Of a DNA stretch of 35,366 nt, positions 22,319-30,112 are shown piece by piece. This DNA is from Clostridiales bacterium (GTDB lineage Bacteria; Bacillota; Clostridia; Christensenellales; Aristaeellaceae): the NCBI GenBank assembly GCA_004556395.1, contig SFHK01000019.1:1-35366 (forward strand), read 5' to 3'. Numbering within the stretch: the stretch's first letter is position 1; each line of letters starts with the position of its first letter. Below the pieces are notes generated by a model. The model was not told the DNA's origin. It did not search any database and was given only the letters and a program-made list of their open reading frames with translations. The translations under genes and the position numbers were made by a program.

Positions 22319-22365
22319 CGCACAAAGGCACTCAAAGAAATAACTTTACAAAACCACTTTGTGCG
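22319..22365 (+). promoter_or_regulatory. Inverted repeat around the yceD promoter
   Basis: CGCACAAAG (22319-22327) and CTTTGTGCG (22357-22365) are perfect 9-base complements. They flank the -35 box of the yceD-rpmF promoter and could be an operator pair, or a weak ackA terminator. Confidence 0.45.
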
Positions 22366-22373
22366 AGTATACT
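22345..22373 (+). promoter_or_regulatory. Promoter of yceD-rpmF
   Basis: TTTACA (22345-22350), 17 bases and TATACT (22368-22373), 31 bases before the yceD start. Confidence 0.75.
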
Positions 22374-22404
22374 ATAAAGGCTGTAGTGGAGGGATTCCGT
22401 TTCT

Positions 22405-22911
22405 ATGCTGGACGTATCCAAGGCGCTCAAGTATCCCGGGCAGGTTTACCCGCTCGAAATGTCCTTCACCTTTGATCCCTGTGAGATCATGGGCGACGAG
22501 GTTTCCTTTTCGAATGTGGTTTTCCGCGGCGAATACTTCGGAGCGGACGAAACGGTCAACGTCAGCGGCGCCATTGAAGCCGTGGTTCACGCCCATTGCG
22601 CGAACTGCCTGAAGCCCGTTCAGAAACCTCTGAAGGCGGAGCTGAAGGGCGAATTCGTGCGCGGCGGCGACGACGGAGACAAGTACCCGCTGGAAGGGCA
22701 CGAGATTGACCTGGCCGCGGCGGTCGAGGAAGCGCTGCTTCTGGATCTGCCGATGCGCTTTCTCTGCCGCGAGGACTGTAAGGGACTTTGTCCGGTTTGC
22801 GGAAAAGACCTGAACACGGAGCTATGCACATGCCCAAAGGGCGGCAAGGCCGGAAATCCCTTTTCGGCATTGAGTAGATTATTAACCGACCAAAACAATG
22901 AGGAGGTGTGA
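22405..22911 (+). CDS. yceD: YceD family protein (DUF177)
   Basis: The 168-residue product belongs to the DUF177/YceD family, whose genes almost always precede rpmF. It has a central GAIEAVVHAHCANCLKPVQKP with a CxxC pair and the C-terminal cysteine-rich end CREDCKGLCPVCGKDLNTEL, probably binding zinc. YceD has been linked to 23S rRNA accumulation and ribosome assembly. ATG has GGAGGG upstream. The stop is 3 bases before the rpmF ATG, with the rpmF ribosome site inside the last codons of yceD. Confidence 0.92.
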   Translation: MLDVSKALKYPGQVYPLEMSFTFDPCEIMGDEVSFSNVVFRGEYFGADETVNVSGAIEAVVHAHCANCLKPVQKPLKAELKGEFVRGGDDGDKYPLEGHEIDLAAAVEEALLLDLPMRFLCREDCKGLCPVCGKDLNTELCTCPKGGKAGNPFSALSRLLTDQNNEEV

Positions 22912-22913
22912 CC

Positions 22914-23105
22914 ATGGCAACACCGAAAGGAAAAGTTTCGAAGGCGAGAAGAGATTCCCGTCGTTCCGCGCACTGGAAGCTGTCTCTCCCGGGCATCGTG
23001 AAGTGCCCCAAGTGCGGAAAAATGAAGCTTTCGCACCGCGTGTGCAAGTCCTGTGGCTATTATGATGGCCAGCAGGTAATCAAGGTCGAGGACGAAGCCA
23101 AGTAA
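22914..23105 (+). CDS. rpmF: 50S ribosomal protein L32
   Basis: The 63-residue product is L32 of the zinc-ribbon form: basic start (TPKGKVSKARRDSRRSAHWK) and two CxxC pairs (CPKC, CKSC). ATG at 22914 is 6 bases after AGGAGGTG. It closes the yceD-rpmF unit, followed by a terminator. plsX and fapR, often found next, are not present. Confidence 0.96.
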   Translation: MATPKGKVSKARRDSRRSAHWKLSLPGIVKCPKCGKMKLSHRVCKSCGYYDGQQVIKVEDEAK

Positions 23106-23118
23106 TCTCGCCTCTGAA

Positions 23119-23152
23119 AAACGCCCGCCTTTCTTTCGGAAGGTGGGCGTTT
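23119..23152 (+). terminator. Terminator after rpmF
   Basis: AAACGCCCGCCTT (23119-23131) pairs with AAGGTGGGCGTTT (23140-23152), one wobble, eight-base loop. The short T run is within the 3' arm. Confidence 0.7.
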
Positions 23153-23186
23153 CAGCATCAAAATACAAAAACAGGAGGAATCGAAG

Positions 23187-24728
23187 TTGACGCATTCTTT
23201 CCATTCTCCGAGCTATTCTTCCGGCCGCACGCCCGTCGGCAAGACGATTCTGCGCGCGGCGGCGTGCCTCGTGTGGGTCGGCGGCGTCGTGCTGGCCATT
23301 GCGACCAGCGTCTGCACGGAGACCGTCGGAACCGTCTCCCGCACCGCGTTCAGCTGGCTGAACTTCCATACCGCGCTGTGCGCCTACGCCCTGTACGGCG
23401 GCCTTCTCTGGATCGCCGGCGCGCTGTTCGATCGTCCGGGCACGTTCAGGCGCGCGCTCTCCTCCCTGCGCGACCTCTTCCCCGGCCGCCGCGATGTGAC
23501 GCATGACTTCGACCCGGATTACGAGGTTCCCCCGCACTTCGGCAGCGGCGCTTCCAATGGGCACGGCGTTCCCTACTTCGGCGGCGACAAGCCGGAGGGT
23601 TTCGACGAATTCAATCCCGACGACGTTCCGGATGATATGCCGGAAGAGTTCAAGCCGCATCGCTTTGACGGCAAGGCGCCGAAGTTCAAAACGCCCCACT
23701 TTGGCGGCGACAAGCCGGAGGATTTCGACGAATTCAATCCCGACGACGTTCCGGATGATATGCCGGAAGAGTTCAAGCCGCATCGCTTTGGCGGCAAAGC
23801 TCCGAAGTTCAAAACGCCCCACTTCGGCGGCGACAAGCCGGAGGATTTCGACGAATTCAATCCCGACGACGTTCCGGATGATATGCCGGAAGCGTTCAAG
23901 CCGCATCGCTTTGGCGGCAAGGCGCCGAAGTTCAAAACGCCCCACTTTGGCGGCACAACTCCGAAAGGTTTTGAAGCTTCCCACTTCGACGGCAGCGACC
24001 CCGAAGACTTCGAAGCGCCCCGTTTTGACGGCAACGCTTCGGAAGATTTTAAAGCATCCGGCTTTGACGGCGGCGACTCGGCAGATTCTTCGATTCCCGG
24101 CCATGAGGAAGCCCCATTCGGCGCTTCGGAAACGGACGAGGACGAGGAGCGGCCGCCCCTGTTCGTCGGCAGCTGGCCGCAGGAAAGCGGCGAGCCGATT
24201 GTATGGGATGTGCTGGCAGAGGAAGGAAACCGGAAGCTCCTCCTCAGCCGCAAGGCCGTCGCGAAGCGCCCCTATCACGACGCTGACGAGCCCGTGAGCT
24301 GGGAGACGTGCTCGCTCCGCGCGTGGCTTAACGGCGACTTCTATCGCGCCGCATTCAATGACTATGAGAAGCAGCGGATTCTGAAAATCCCCGTAACCGC
24401 CGACAGAAACACCTATTGCAACACCGATGCGGGCAACTCCACCGACGATCACGTGTTCCTCCTGAGCCTTCCGGAGGTGAACGCGCTGCTTCGCCGCAAG
24501 CTTTCCGCCAAGCGCAAATGCGAAGCCGACCCCGCCGACGCCCCCGACGCGGACAACGACAATAAAGCTGCCGACGATACCGGCTGCGTCTGGTGGCTCC
24601 GCTCCCCCGGCAGCGAGAAAAACGAAGCCGCCTGCGTCAATGGCGACGGCCAAATCTCTAACTTTGGCCTCCCCGCCAACACCCCCACCATCGCCGTCCG
24701 CCCCTGCATCTGGGTGCGCGATATGTAA
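23187..24728 (+). CDS. Membrane protein with 41-residue repeats and DUF6273-like domain
   Basis: The 513-residue product has two membrane helices near its start (about 24-42, AAACLVWVGGVVLAIATSV, and 62-81, ALCAYALYGGLLWIAGALF). A Pro/Asp/Lys/Phe-rich region of three 41-residue repeats (residues 131-253) and degenerate FDG units follows, then a C-terminal domain (about 330-513) with WDVLAEEGNRKLLLSRKAV, CSLRAWLNGDFYRAAF, VWWLRSPGS and VRPCIWV. That pattern is the DUF6273-type fold, related to sulfatase-modifying-factor/C-type lectin-like domains, of unknown function. The TTG start has AGGAGG 8 bases away. A partly decayed paralogue lies directly downstream. Confidence 0.78.
   Translation: MTHSFHSPSYSSGRTPVGKTILRAAACLVWVGGVVLAIATSVCTETVGTVSRTAFSWLNFHTALCAYALYGGLLWIAGALFDRPGTFRRALSSLRDLFPGRRDVTHDFDPDYEVPPHFGSGASNGHGVPYFGGDKPEGFDEFNPDDVPDDMPEEFKPHRFDGKAPKFKTPHFGGDKPEDFDEFNPDDVPDDMPEEFKPHRFGGKAPKFKTPHFGGDKPEDFDEFNPDDVPDDMPEAFKPHRFGGKAPKFKTPHFGGTTPKGFEASHFDGSDPEDFEAPRFDGNASEDFKASGFDGGDSADSSIPGHEEAPFGASETDEDEERPPLFVGSWPQESGEPIVWDVLAEEGNRKLLLSRKAVAKRPYHDADEPVSWETCSLRAWLNGDFYRAAFNDYEKQRILKIPVTADRNTYCNTDAGNSTDDHVFLLSLPEVNALLRRKLSAKRKCEADPADAPDADNDNKAADDTGCVWWLRSPGSEKNEAACVNGDGQISNFGLPANTPTIAVRPCIWVRDM
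23577..23945 (+). repeat. Three 123-bp in-frame tandem repeats
   Basis: Units at 23577-23699, 23700-23822 and 23823-23945 encode FGGDKPEDFDEFNPDDVPDD followed by MPEEFKPHRFGGKAPKFKTP and H. They differ by only a few bases, so the amplification is recent. A partial fourth unit and looser FDG repeats follow. Confidence 0.92.
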
Positions 24729-24762
24729 GCAAATTCTCGCGCGTCCACTGTATCAACACAGA

Positions 24763-24813
24763 CATGCTCCTTCTCCGTTTTGTACGCAGCTGCGGAGAAG
24801 GAGCATGTTTCTT
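24763..24813 (+). terminator. Terminator of the repeat-protein gene
   Basis: CATGCTCCTTCTCCG (24763-24777) and CGGAGAAGGAGCATG (24793-24807) are perfect 15-base complements followed by TTTCTTT. It is the first part of a longer sequence that recurs at the window end. Confidence 0.88.
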
Positions 24814-24868
24814 TACCTCTCATTTCGCATCTACGTAATTAATATATTTGAAATCATTTCGTATTCAA
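24764..24868 (+). repeat. Dispersed repeat, copy A (terminator plus AT-rich tail)
   Basis: This segment matches 35268-35366: both have a terminator hairpin of the CCTTCTC/GAGAAGG type around a TTTTGT loop, then a tail ending ATTTGAAATCATTTCG-ATTCAAA with a single base difference. Copy A continues into a run of fifteen A residues (24867-24881); copy B is cut by the window end. Confidence 0.8.
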
Positions 24869-24886
24869 AAAAAAAAAAAAACGATA

Positions 24887-24914
24887 TTATATACACATAG
24901 ATATATTTTATAAT
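24887..24914 (+). promoter_or_regulatory. Candidate promoter of the zinc-ribbon gene
   Basis: Perfect TATAAT (24909-24914) with a poor -35 (TTATAT, 24887-24892, spacer 16) in AT-rich DNA. Confidence 0.4.
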
Positions 24915-24965
24915 AACCGCATTCAGGTTTCCACGCGAAACCGCTTATACAAAGGAGGTTTCCTT

Positions 24966-25575
24966 ATGGCATTGATCAAATGTCCCGAATGCGGCCTGTC
25001 TATCTCCGATAAAGCCGCCGCCTGCCCCAACTGCGGCTATCCCCTCCAGCCCGCGCCCGTCGAATTTGACTACCACCTGACTAAGCACACTTCCGAGTCA
25101 AAAGGCGCAAAATTCCTTCGCGTTGTTGCATGGCTTGTTTGGATCGGCGGCTTTATTCTGGCGATTGCTACGGGTTTTGTTGAAAAAACGGTCAGCAACT
25201 ACTATCCATATACAGAAAAAACATTTGACTGGGGAATCTTCTTCACCGTGCTCGGCACCTATGCCCTATATGGTGGTCTGATCTGGAGTGTCTCATTGCT
25301 GTTTGAAGATGTGCACGATATCAGCAATGCGTTATTATCGTTGCAACTTCAGAAAACACCTATCACTGTAAAATCGCCCGTATCCAAACCTTGACAGCAA
25401 TGCCGCAAGCGCAGGTAACAGCTGGTGGCTACGAAATTCCAGCAAAAGCGCGCATAGAATGGCCTATGTCGATTGCAACGGAAATATCTGCGACTGTATG
25501 AACCCGACTATGAACGGCGGCGTTCGTCCATGCATCTGGGTACAGAACAAATCCCTCCAATTTCCGACCGTTTAA
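24966..25575 (+). pseudogene. Zinc-ribbon membrane protein, decayed paralogue of the 23187 gene
   Basis: The intact 5' part (24966-25394, 142 residues) has an N-terminal zinc ribbon (CPECGLSISDKAAACPNCGY) and two helices that closely match the neighbour: WLVWIGGFILAIATGF against CLVWVGGVVLAIATSV, and YALYGGLIW against YALYGGLLW. The frame then hits TGA. From about 25384 another frame resumes with LDSNAASAGNSWWLRNSSKS and ends VRPCIWVQNKSLQFPTV, stop at 25573-25575. That is the C-terminal end of the DUF6273-like domain. So the middle of the domain is deleted and the halves lie out of frame. A GGAGG site precedes the ATG, so a short membrane protein could still be made from the intact part. Confidence 0.75.
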
Positions 25576-25615
25576 AGCCATATGTGACAGAAGGTTTCTT
25601 TTCATCACGAACATC

Positions 25616-25666
25616 ACGCCCCCGGAAGCGTTTTTCGCGCATTCCGGGGGCGTATGATTTTATTTT
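25616..25666. terminator. Bidirectional terminator between the decayed paralogue and the glycoside hydrolase gene
   Basis: ACGCCCCCGGAA (25616-25627) and TTCCGGGGGCGT (25642-25653) are perfect 12-base complements, followed on the plus strand by ATGATTTTATTTT. The converging minus-strand gene ends at 25660, so it also sits at that gene's 3' end. Confidence 0.82.
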
Positions 25667-28239
25667 CCGAAGAGCGTCACGGGGCCGATCAGGCCGCTGG
25701 GCGCGATGGCGTGATAGGCGGAGAAGCCGTCGTGCATGCGGTATACGAGGGTATTGGTCACGTCGATCGTCAGGCGGTTTTCACCGTCCCGGGCAAGGCC
25801 GGTCAGGTCAAAGTCGTAGGGCGCGACGATGCGCGTGGCGACGGGTTCACCGTTCAGGAAGACCTCGGCGGTTTCTCCCACCTCGCCCAGCGACAGCCGC
25901 AGCGGCTCGCCCGCGCGCGCCTCGAAGCTGCCCTCATAGCGGATGGTGCCGGAGAAGCGCGGCAGGCCGTCCGGGCGGTTCAGGTTTGCGGGCGCCGTGA
26001 TTTCCGGGCGCGGCGTGAAGCTTGGATACTCCGTCGCCGCAGCCGTCGACACGCGGAAGCCCTTCACGGGAATGGCGCGCGCAAGCACCGGCTTCACCGC
26101 GCTGGGAAGGTTTTTCGCGTTCGCGTCGATCACGACGATCAGCAGCTGCCACGGCTCGACGTGCACGCGGATGCCGCAGCTCGTCCGCTCGGGCGCGAAC
26201 CAGCGATCCGCATAGGGATCGTACAGGCAGGCATTCTCCGCGCCGGGGAAGGTGAGCACCGTATCAATCGGCTCGCGAATGCCTTCGTTGAACATCAGGA
26301 AGAGCGATTTGCCGTCCTTCTCATAGGGATACAGCTTGAGGTCGGGTTCAAACCGGGCCGTGCGCGCGGTTCGCAGGCGCATCCCATCCAGCGCGCGGAT
26401 GATGTTTTCGCCGCTCAGCACCTCGCAGCCTGCCAGCGCCGTGCGCGGACACGCGTCGCCCGCCGACACGCCGGACGGCAGTCCCTCGGCGAAGATCACG
26501 CGGAAGCCCTCGCGCGCCAGCCGTCCCAGCGCGTTCAGCGTGTCCGCGGGCAGCTTCTCGGCATAGGGAACCACGAGCGCGCGATAGCGGCACTCGCCCA
26601 GCGGAAGCTCACCGTCCTCGACCTGCGCATTCAGAAGCGCGTCGATGGGCAGTATGTCCGCTTCGATCTGCGCCTGCGTGAGAAGCTTCACGAGCTCCTG
26701 CGTTTTCATCATGCGGTCGCTCGCCCATTCGGCCTCGGCATGATACAGCACGCCCACCTGCGCCCGCGCGCGTCCGCCGGAAATCCATTCGCAAACGCGG
26801 TTCATATAGCGCATCAGGATGCCGAAATAGCGATATTGCGGGTTCTCGCCGCGCGCGAAGAAGTGCGGCGGGCAGTCCGGGTCGGGAAAATCCATCGGCG
26901 TGAACGCGTGCGGCACAAACAGGTTGATGCCGCGGCTCAGCATGAAGTCGGCCAGCCACTTCATTTCGCGCAGACCCTCCTGCCAGCCGTACGCGCCAAA
27001 GATTTCGCACATGGAGCGGCCGCGCTTCTTGGGGTCGATATGCGACAGCGACGCCGCCATCTGCGCCAGACAATAATAGAAGAAATCGTCGTCGGCTTCA
27101 AACTGCGTGGCGGACTGCGCGTGCGACGTGCCCTTTATGCCGGGAATCAGGCCGTTGAGCACAATGTCGATGCCCGCCAGATCCTGTCCCCAGAGCGCGC
27201 GGAAATAGTGTCCCGTGCCCGCGCCAAGGCGCGCGTGCGCGTTGTTTTCCTCGATCACGTGCCCCATGTATTCCACGCCGTGCGCGCGGCACCAGTCGCC
27301 GATCTGCTCGCAGAAGTTTTCGCCATACAGCCTTGTGACCGCGTCCATATAGGCGTACCGCACGCGGGCGGTCATCTCGCCAATGTCCGTCCACAGGCCG
27401 GGCAGAAGCCCCGTCGCGCCGCATTGCAGCGTTTCGGACATCATGGTCAGCACGTTCTCCGTCCACGGCAGCATCAGGTTCGGCGCGCGGCCGACGCGGC
27501 AATGGTAGCCATAGCCGCCGCCCAGCTGCGGCTCGTCCGAGAAGAAGCCGCGAATGGTCTTGCCGAAATCCTCTTTATAATGCTCGTAGTGCGCCTCGTA
27601 GACGGTATCCAGCAGGATGCGCGTGCCCTCCTTCTCGAGGGGATTGATGTATTTGTCGCGCTTTTCCTGCCCCACGCCGAAATGCGCAGTGACGATGAAC
27701 ACGCGCCAGAGCCCGTCCGGAATGTCCCAGTAGATCACGTCGCCGTCGATTCTGTCCGTCAGGTCGATCAGACCCTCCACCGGGTCAGGCAGGATGTTCA
27801 GGAAATTGGAGTGATCCATGTCCTTCCCCGGGATGCGCCGCGCGGCGACCACGGAAATCACGGGATCGAGATTCGGCTTGCGCCGGTTGGTGACCGGCAG
27901 GTTCAGCAGGATGCTCGCGCCCGTCTGCGGCCCCATGAGGTCGACGTGCATCTCATTGAGATAGCGAACCGTGTGCCCGCTGCCCTCGGCGCGCCCGGCG
28001 GAATAGCCGGTGGGGAACTTTTCATCGTCCAGAATCCAGACCTCCATGCCGCGCCGCCTGCATTCGTCCAGCACCACGTCCATATCCTGCCACCACTTGG
28101 CCCCCAGAAAATCCGGATGCGGCCGGGATTCCACGCACAGCGCGCCGATGCCGCTTTCGTGAATAGCCTTCACGGTTTCGCGAAGCCGCGCTTCGTCCTC
28201 GCCGTGCATCCACAGGAACGGAACCATATAATTGCCCAT
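25660..28239 (-). CDS. Cytoplasmic glycoside hydrolase, GH106-like
   Basis: The 859-residue product resembles large GH106-type (alpha-L-rhamnosidase) hydrolases: an N-terminal barrel beginning PFLWMHGEDEARLRETVKAI, the active-site-type loops ILDDEKFPTGYSAG and FFSDEPQLGG, a middle flavodoxin-like region, and a C-terminal jelly-roll typical of these enzymes (RYEGSFEARAGEPLRLSLGE with VFLNGEPVATRIVAPYDFDL). No signal peptide is present, so it acts inside the cell on imported material. ATG overlaps the end of the permease operon within 5 bases, so it is the last gene of the sugar operon. Family assignment is by pattern only; another plant-glycan hydrolase class is possible, and the exact substrate cannot be read from sequence. 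Confidence 0.65.
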   Translation of the reverse strand: MGNYMVPFLWMHGEDEARLRETVKAIHESGIGALCVESRPHPDFLGAKWWQDMDVVLDECRRRGMEVWILDDEKFPTGYSAGRAEGSGHTVRYLNEMHVDLMGPQTGASILLNLPVTNRRKPNLDPVISVVAARRIPGKDMDHSNFLNILPDPVEGLIDLTDRIDGDVIYWDIPDGLWRVFIVTAHFGVGQEKRDKYINPLEKEGTRILLDTVYEAHYEHYKEDFGKTIRGFFSDEPQLGGGYGYHCRVGRAPNLMLPWTENVLTMMSETLQCGATGLLPGLWTDIGEMTARVRYAYMDAVTRLYGENFCEQIGDWCRAHGVEYMGHVIEENNAHARLGAGTGHYFRALWGQDLAGIDIVLNGLIPGIKGTSHAQSATQFEADDDFFYYCLAQMAASLSHIDPKKRGRSMCEIFGAYGWQEGLREMKWLADFMLSRGINLFVPHAFTPMDFPDPDCPPHFFARGENPQYRYFGILMRYMNRVCEWISGGRARAQVGVLYHAEAEWASDRMMKTQELVKLLTQAQIEADILPIDALLNAQVEDGELPLGECRYRALVVPYAEKLPADTLNALGRLAREGFRVIFAEGLPSGVSAGDACPRTALAGCEVLSGENIIRALDGMRLRTARTARFEPDLKLYPYEKDGKSLFLMFNEGIREPIDTVLTFPGAENACLYDPYADRWFAPERTSCGIRVHVEPWQLLIVVIDANAKNLPSAVKPVLARAIPVKGFRVSTAAATEYPSFTPRPEITAPANLNRPDGLPRFSGTIRYEGSFEARAGEPLRLSLGEVGETAEVFLNGEPVATRIVAPYDFDLTGLARDGENRLTIDVTNTLVYRMHDGFSAYHAIAPSGLIGPVTLFGK

Positions 28240-28243
28240 CTTC

Positions 28244-29134
28244 TTATCCCTTCACGGAACCGAGCACGATTCCCTTCACGAAATACCTTTGCAGGAACGG
28301 ATAGATGATCAGAATCGGAATCATCGAAACGAAGATCTTCGCCGAGGACATATTGCGCTCGGAAACCTTCATGATGCGCTCAATTTCCTCCGGATCGGTG
28401 ATCAGGTTGAGATCCTTGGCGGAGTCCACGATAGTGGAAATGTAGGTTGCCAGCGGATAATTATCCGAATGGTTCATGTAGATCAGGCCGCTGAAGAATT
28501 CGTTCCAGTGGCCGACCAAGCAGAACAGCATGACCGTGGCCAGCGACGGCAGCGACACGGGCAGGTAGATGCGCACGAGAATCTGAATCGGCACCGCGCC
28601 GTCGATAATCGCCGCCTCCTCCAGTTCGTCCGGCAGAGAACGGAAGAAGTTCATCAGCAGGATGCAGTTCCACACCGGTACCGCGCCGGGCAGAATCAAC
28701 GCCCAGAGCGTGTTCATCAGCCCCATTTTGCCCACGATGATGTAGGTCGGCACCAGACCGCCGGAGAAGAGCATGGTGAAAATGAGAAAGTACATATAGA
28801 CGTTGCGTCCGCGGAACGCCTTTTCGCTGTGCGCGAGCGGGAAGGCGCACAGCACCATCATCAGAAAGTTGATGGTGCCGCCCAGCACCACGCGCTTGAT
28901 GGAGATCCAGAACGCGCCAAAGAACTGCTTTTCGCCCACGATGGCCTCATACGCCGCCAGCGTGAACTGCTTCGGCCAGAAGGAAACTGTTCCCGAGGAG
29001 GCCATGACGCTGCTGGAGAACGAGAGCGCCAGCGTGTTGAGCAGCGGAATCAGGCAGAGGAAGCACGCAATGACAATCACCACATGAATCAGCACATCCA
29101 CGAATACATCCACCGGTCTTTTGGATTCAACCAT
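28244..29134 (-). CDS. CUT1 ABC transporter permease, LplC type
   Basis: The 296-residue product has about six helices, the EAA loop (ELEEAAIIDGAVPIQILVRIYLPVSLPSL) and the terminal QRYFVKGIVLGSVKG ending. The helix start IVIACFLCLIPLLNTLALSF is typical of the group. It ends 4 bases before the glycoside hydrolase start, so the two are translationally linked. It is the second channel half of the second sugar transporter. Confidence 0.92.
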   Translation of the reverse strand: MVESKRPVDVFVDVLIHVVIVIACFLCLIPLLNTLALSFSSSVMASSGTVSFWPKQFTLAAYEAIVGEKQFFGAFWISIKRVVLGGTINFLMMVLCAFPLAHSEKAFRGRNVYMYFLIFTMLFSGGLVPTYIIVGKMGLMNTLWALILPGAVPVWNCILLMNFFRSLPDELEEAAIIDGAVPIQILVRIYLPVSLPSLATVMLFCLVGHWNEFFSGLIYMNHSDNYPLATYISTIVDSAKDLNLITDPEEIERIMKVSERNMSSAKIFVSMIPILIIYPFLQRYFVKGIVLGSVKG

Positions 29135-29152
29135 TATTCAGCGCCCCCTTTC

Positions 29153-30043
29153 TCAGAAAATGCGGTAGTTGGCCAGCTTGTAGGCGAGCCGGTTGGAGGT
29201 AAGAATCAGAACGATGCTGATGGCGGACTTCATCAGACCCACGGCCGTGGACAGCGAGTAGTTCATTTCGAGCAGACCCGCGCGGTATACGTAGGTATCG
29301 ATGATGTCGCCCACCTCGTACACGGCGGGAGAATACAGGTTGAAAATCTGGTCAAAGCCGGCGCTGAGCACGTTTCCAAGGTTGCGCGTGGCCAGCAGCA
29401 CGATCGTCGGCAGCATGCCGGGCAGCGTCACGTGCAGCATGCGCTGGCCGCGGGTCGCGCCGTCGATCACCGCCGCCTCGTACAGCGCGGGATCAATGCC
29501 CGTAATCGCCGCCAGATACACGATGGTGCCAAAGCCGAATTCCTTCCACACGTCCGTCATAATCAGAATCGGCCGGAACCAGCTGTTGCTGGACATAAAC
29601 AGTATGGGGCTTCCGCCAAACGCCCGGACGATGTTATTCACCACGCCGTCATAGGCGAAAATGTTCATGATCGGAATGGCCAGCACGACCCACGAAAGGA
29701 AGTGCGGCAGGTAGATAATCGTCTGCGCGGTGCGCTTGAAGCCCTCCACGCGAACTTCGTTGAGCAGGATGGAAAACGTGATTGGAACCACCATGTTCAT
29801 GGCAATCTTCCACACGGCAATCACGACGGTGTTTCGGAAGATGCGCCACGAGATGGACATTTTGAGCATCTGCTGGAAGTATTTGAGACCCACGAACTCG
29901 GAGCCGAAAAAGCCCCTGGTGGGGATGAATTTTTCAAACGCGATGATCACACCGAACATCGGCAGGATATGGAAGATCACCAGAAACGCCATGACGGGCA
30001 AAAGCATCAGGTGGTATTGGTACGCGTATTTCTGGTTGCGCAA
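29153..30043 (-). CDS. CUT1 ABC transporter permease, LplB type
   Basis: The 296-residue product begins in a helix (LMLLPVMAFLVIFHILPMFG) and has the EAA loop (ALYEAAVIDGATRGQRMLHVTLPGMLPTI) and the late YRAGLLEMNYSLSTAVGLMK segment of the LplB group. The start is TTG with AAAGGAGG 9 bases upstream; that site is the 3' arm of a hairpin (30052-30071), so translation should be damped. Partner of the LplC-type permease 18 bases downstream. Confidence 0.9.
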   Translation of the reverse strand: MRNQKYAYQYHLMLLPVMAFLVIFHILPMFGVIIAFEKFIPTRGFFGSEFVGLKYFQQMLKMSISWRIFRNTVVIAVWKIAMNMVVPITFSILLNEVRVEGFKRTAQTIIYLPHFLSWVVLAIPIMNIFAYDGVVNNIVRAFGGSPILFMSSNSWFRPILIMTDVWKEFGFGTIVYLAAITGIDPALYEAAVIDGATRGQRMLHVTLPGMLPTIVLLATRNLGNVLSAGFDQIFNLYSPAVYEVGDIIDTYVYRAGLLEMNYSLSTAVGLMKSAISIVLILTSNRLAYKLANYRIF

Positions 30044-30051
30044 CTGCGGGC

Positions 30052-30086
30052 CCTCCTTTATGAAAAGGAGGCGGGTCGTCCCCGCC
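30052..30086 (-). promoter_or_regulatory. Hairpin masking the permease ribosome site
   Basis: On the minus strand CCTCCTTT (30064-30071) pairs with AAAGGAGG (30052-30059), the Shine-Dalgarno of the LplB-type gene, over a four-base loop. A second stem GGCGGG/CCCGCC lies just upstream (30070-30086). Both would lower permease translation relative to the binding protein. Confidence 0.72.
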
Positions 30087-30112
30087 CCCTCGGATCGTGA
30101 GGTGAATGTGAA

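Noticed and set aside
23503..24297. 264-codon plus-strand frame and 226-codon minus-strand frame over the repeats
   Set aside because: Both are shadows of the DUF6273-like gene; they are arginine/serine-rich low-complexity translations.
25654..28308. 884-codon plus-strand frame
   Set aside because: It is antisense to the glycoside hydrolase gene and arises from high GC third positions; it has no ribosome site or domain pattern.
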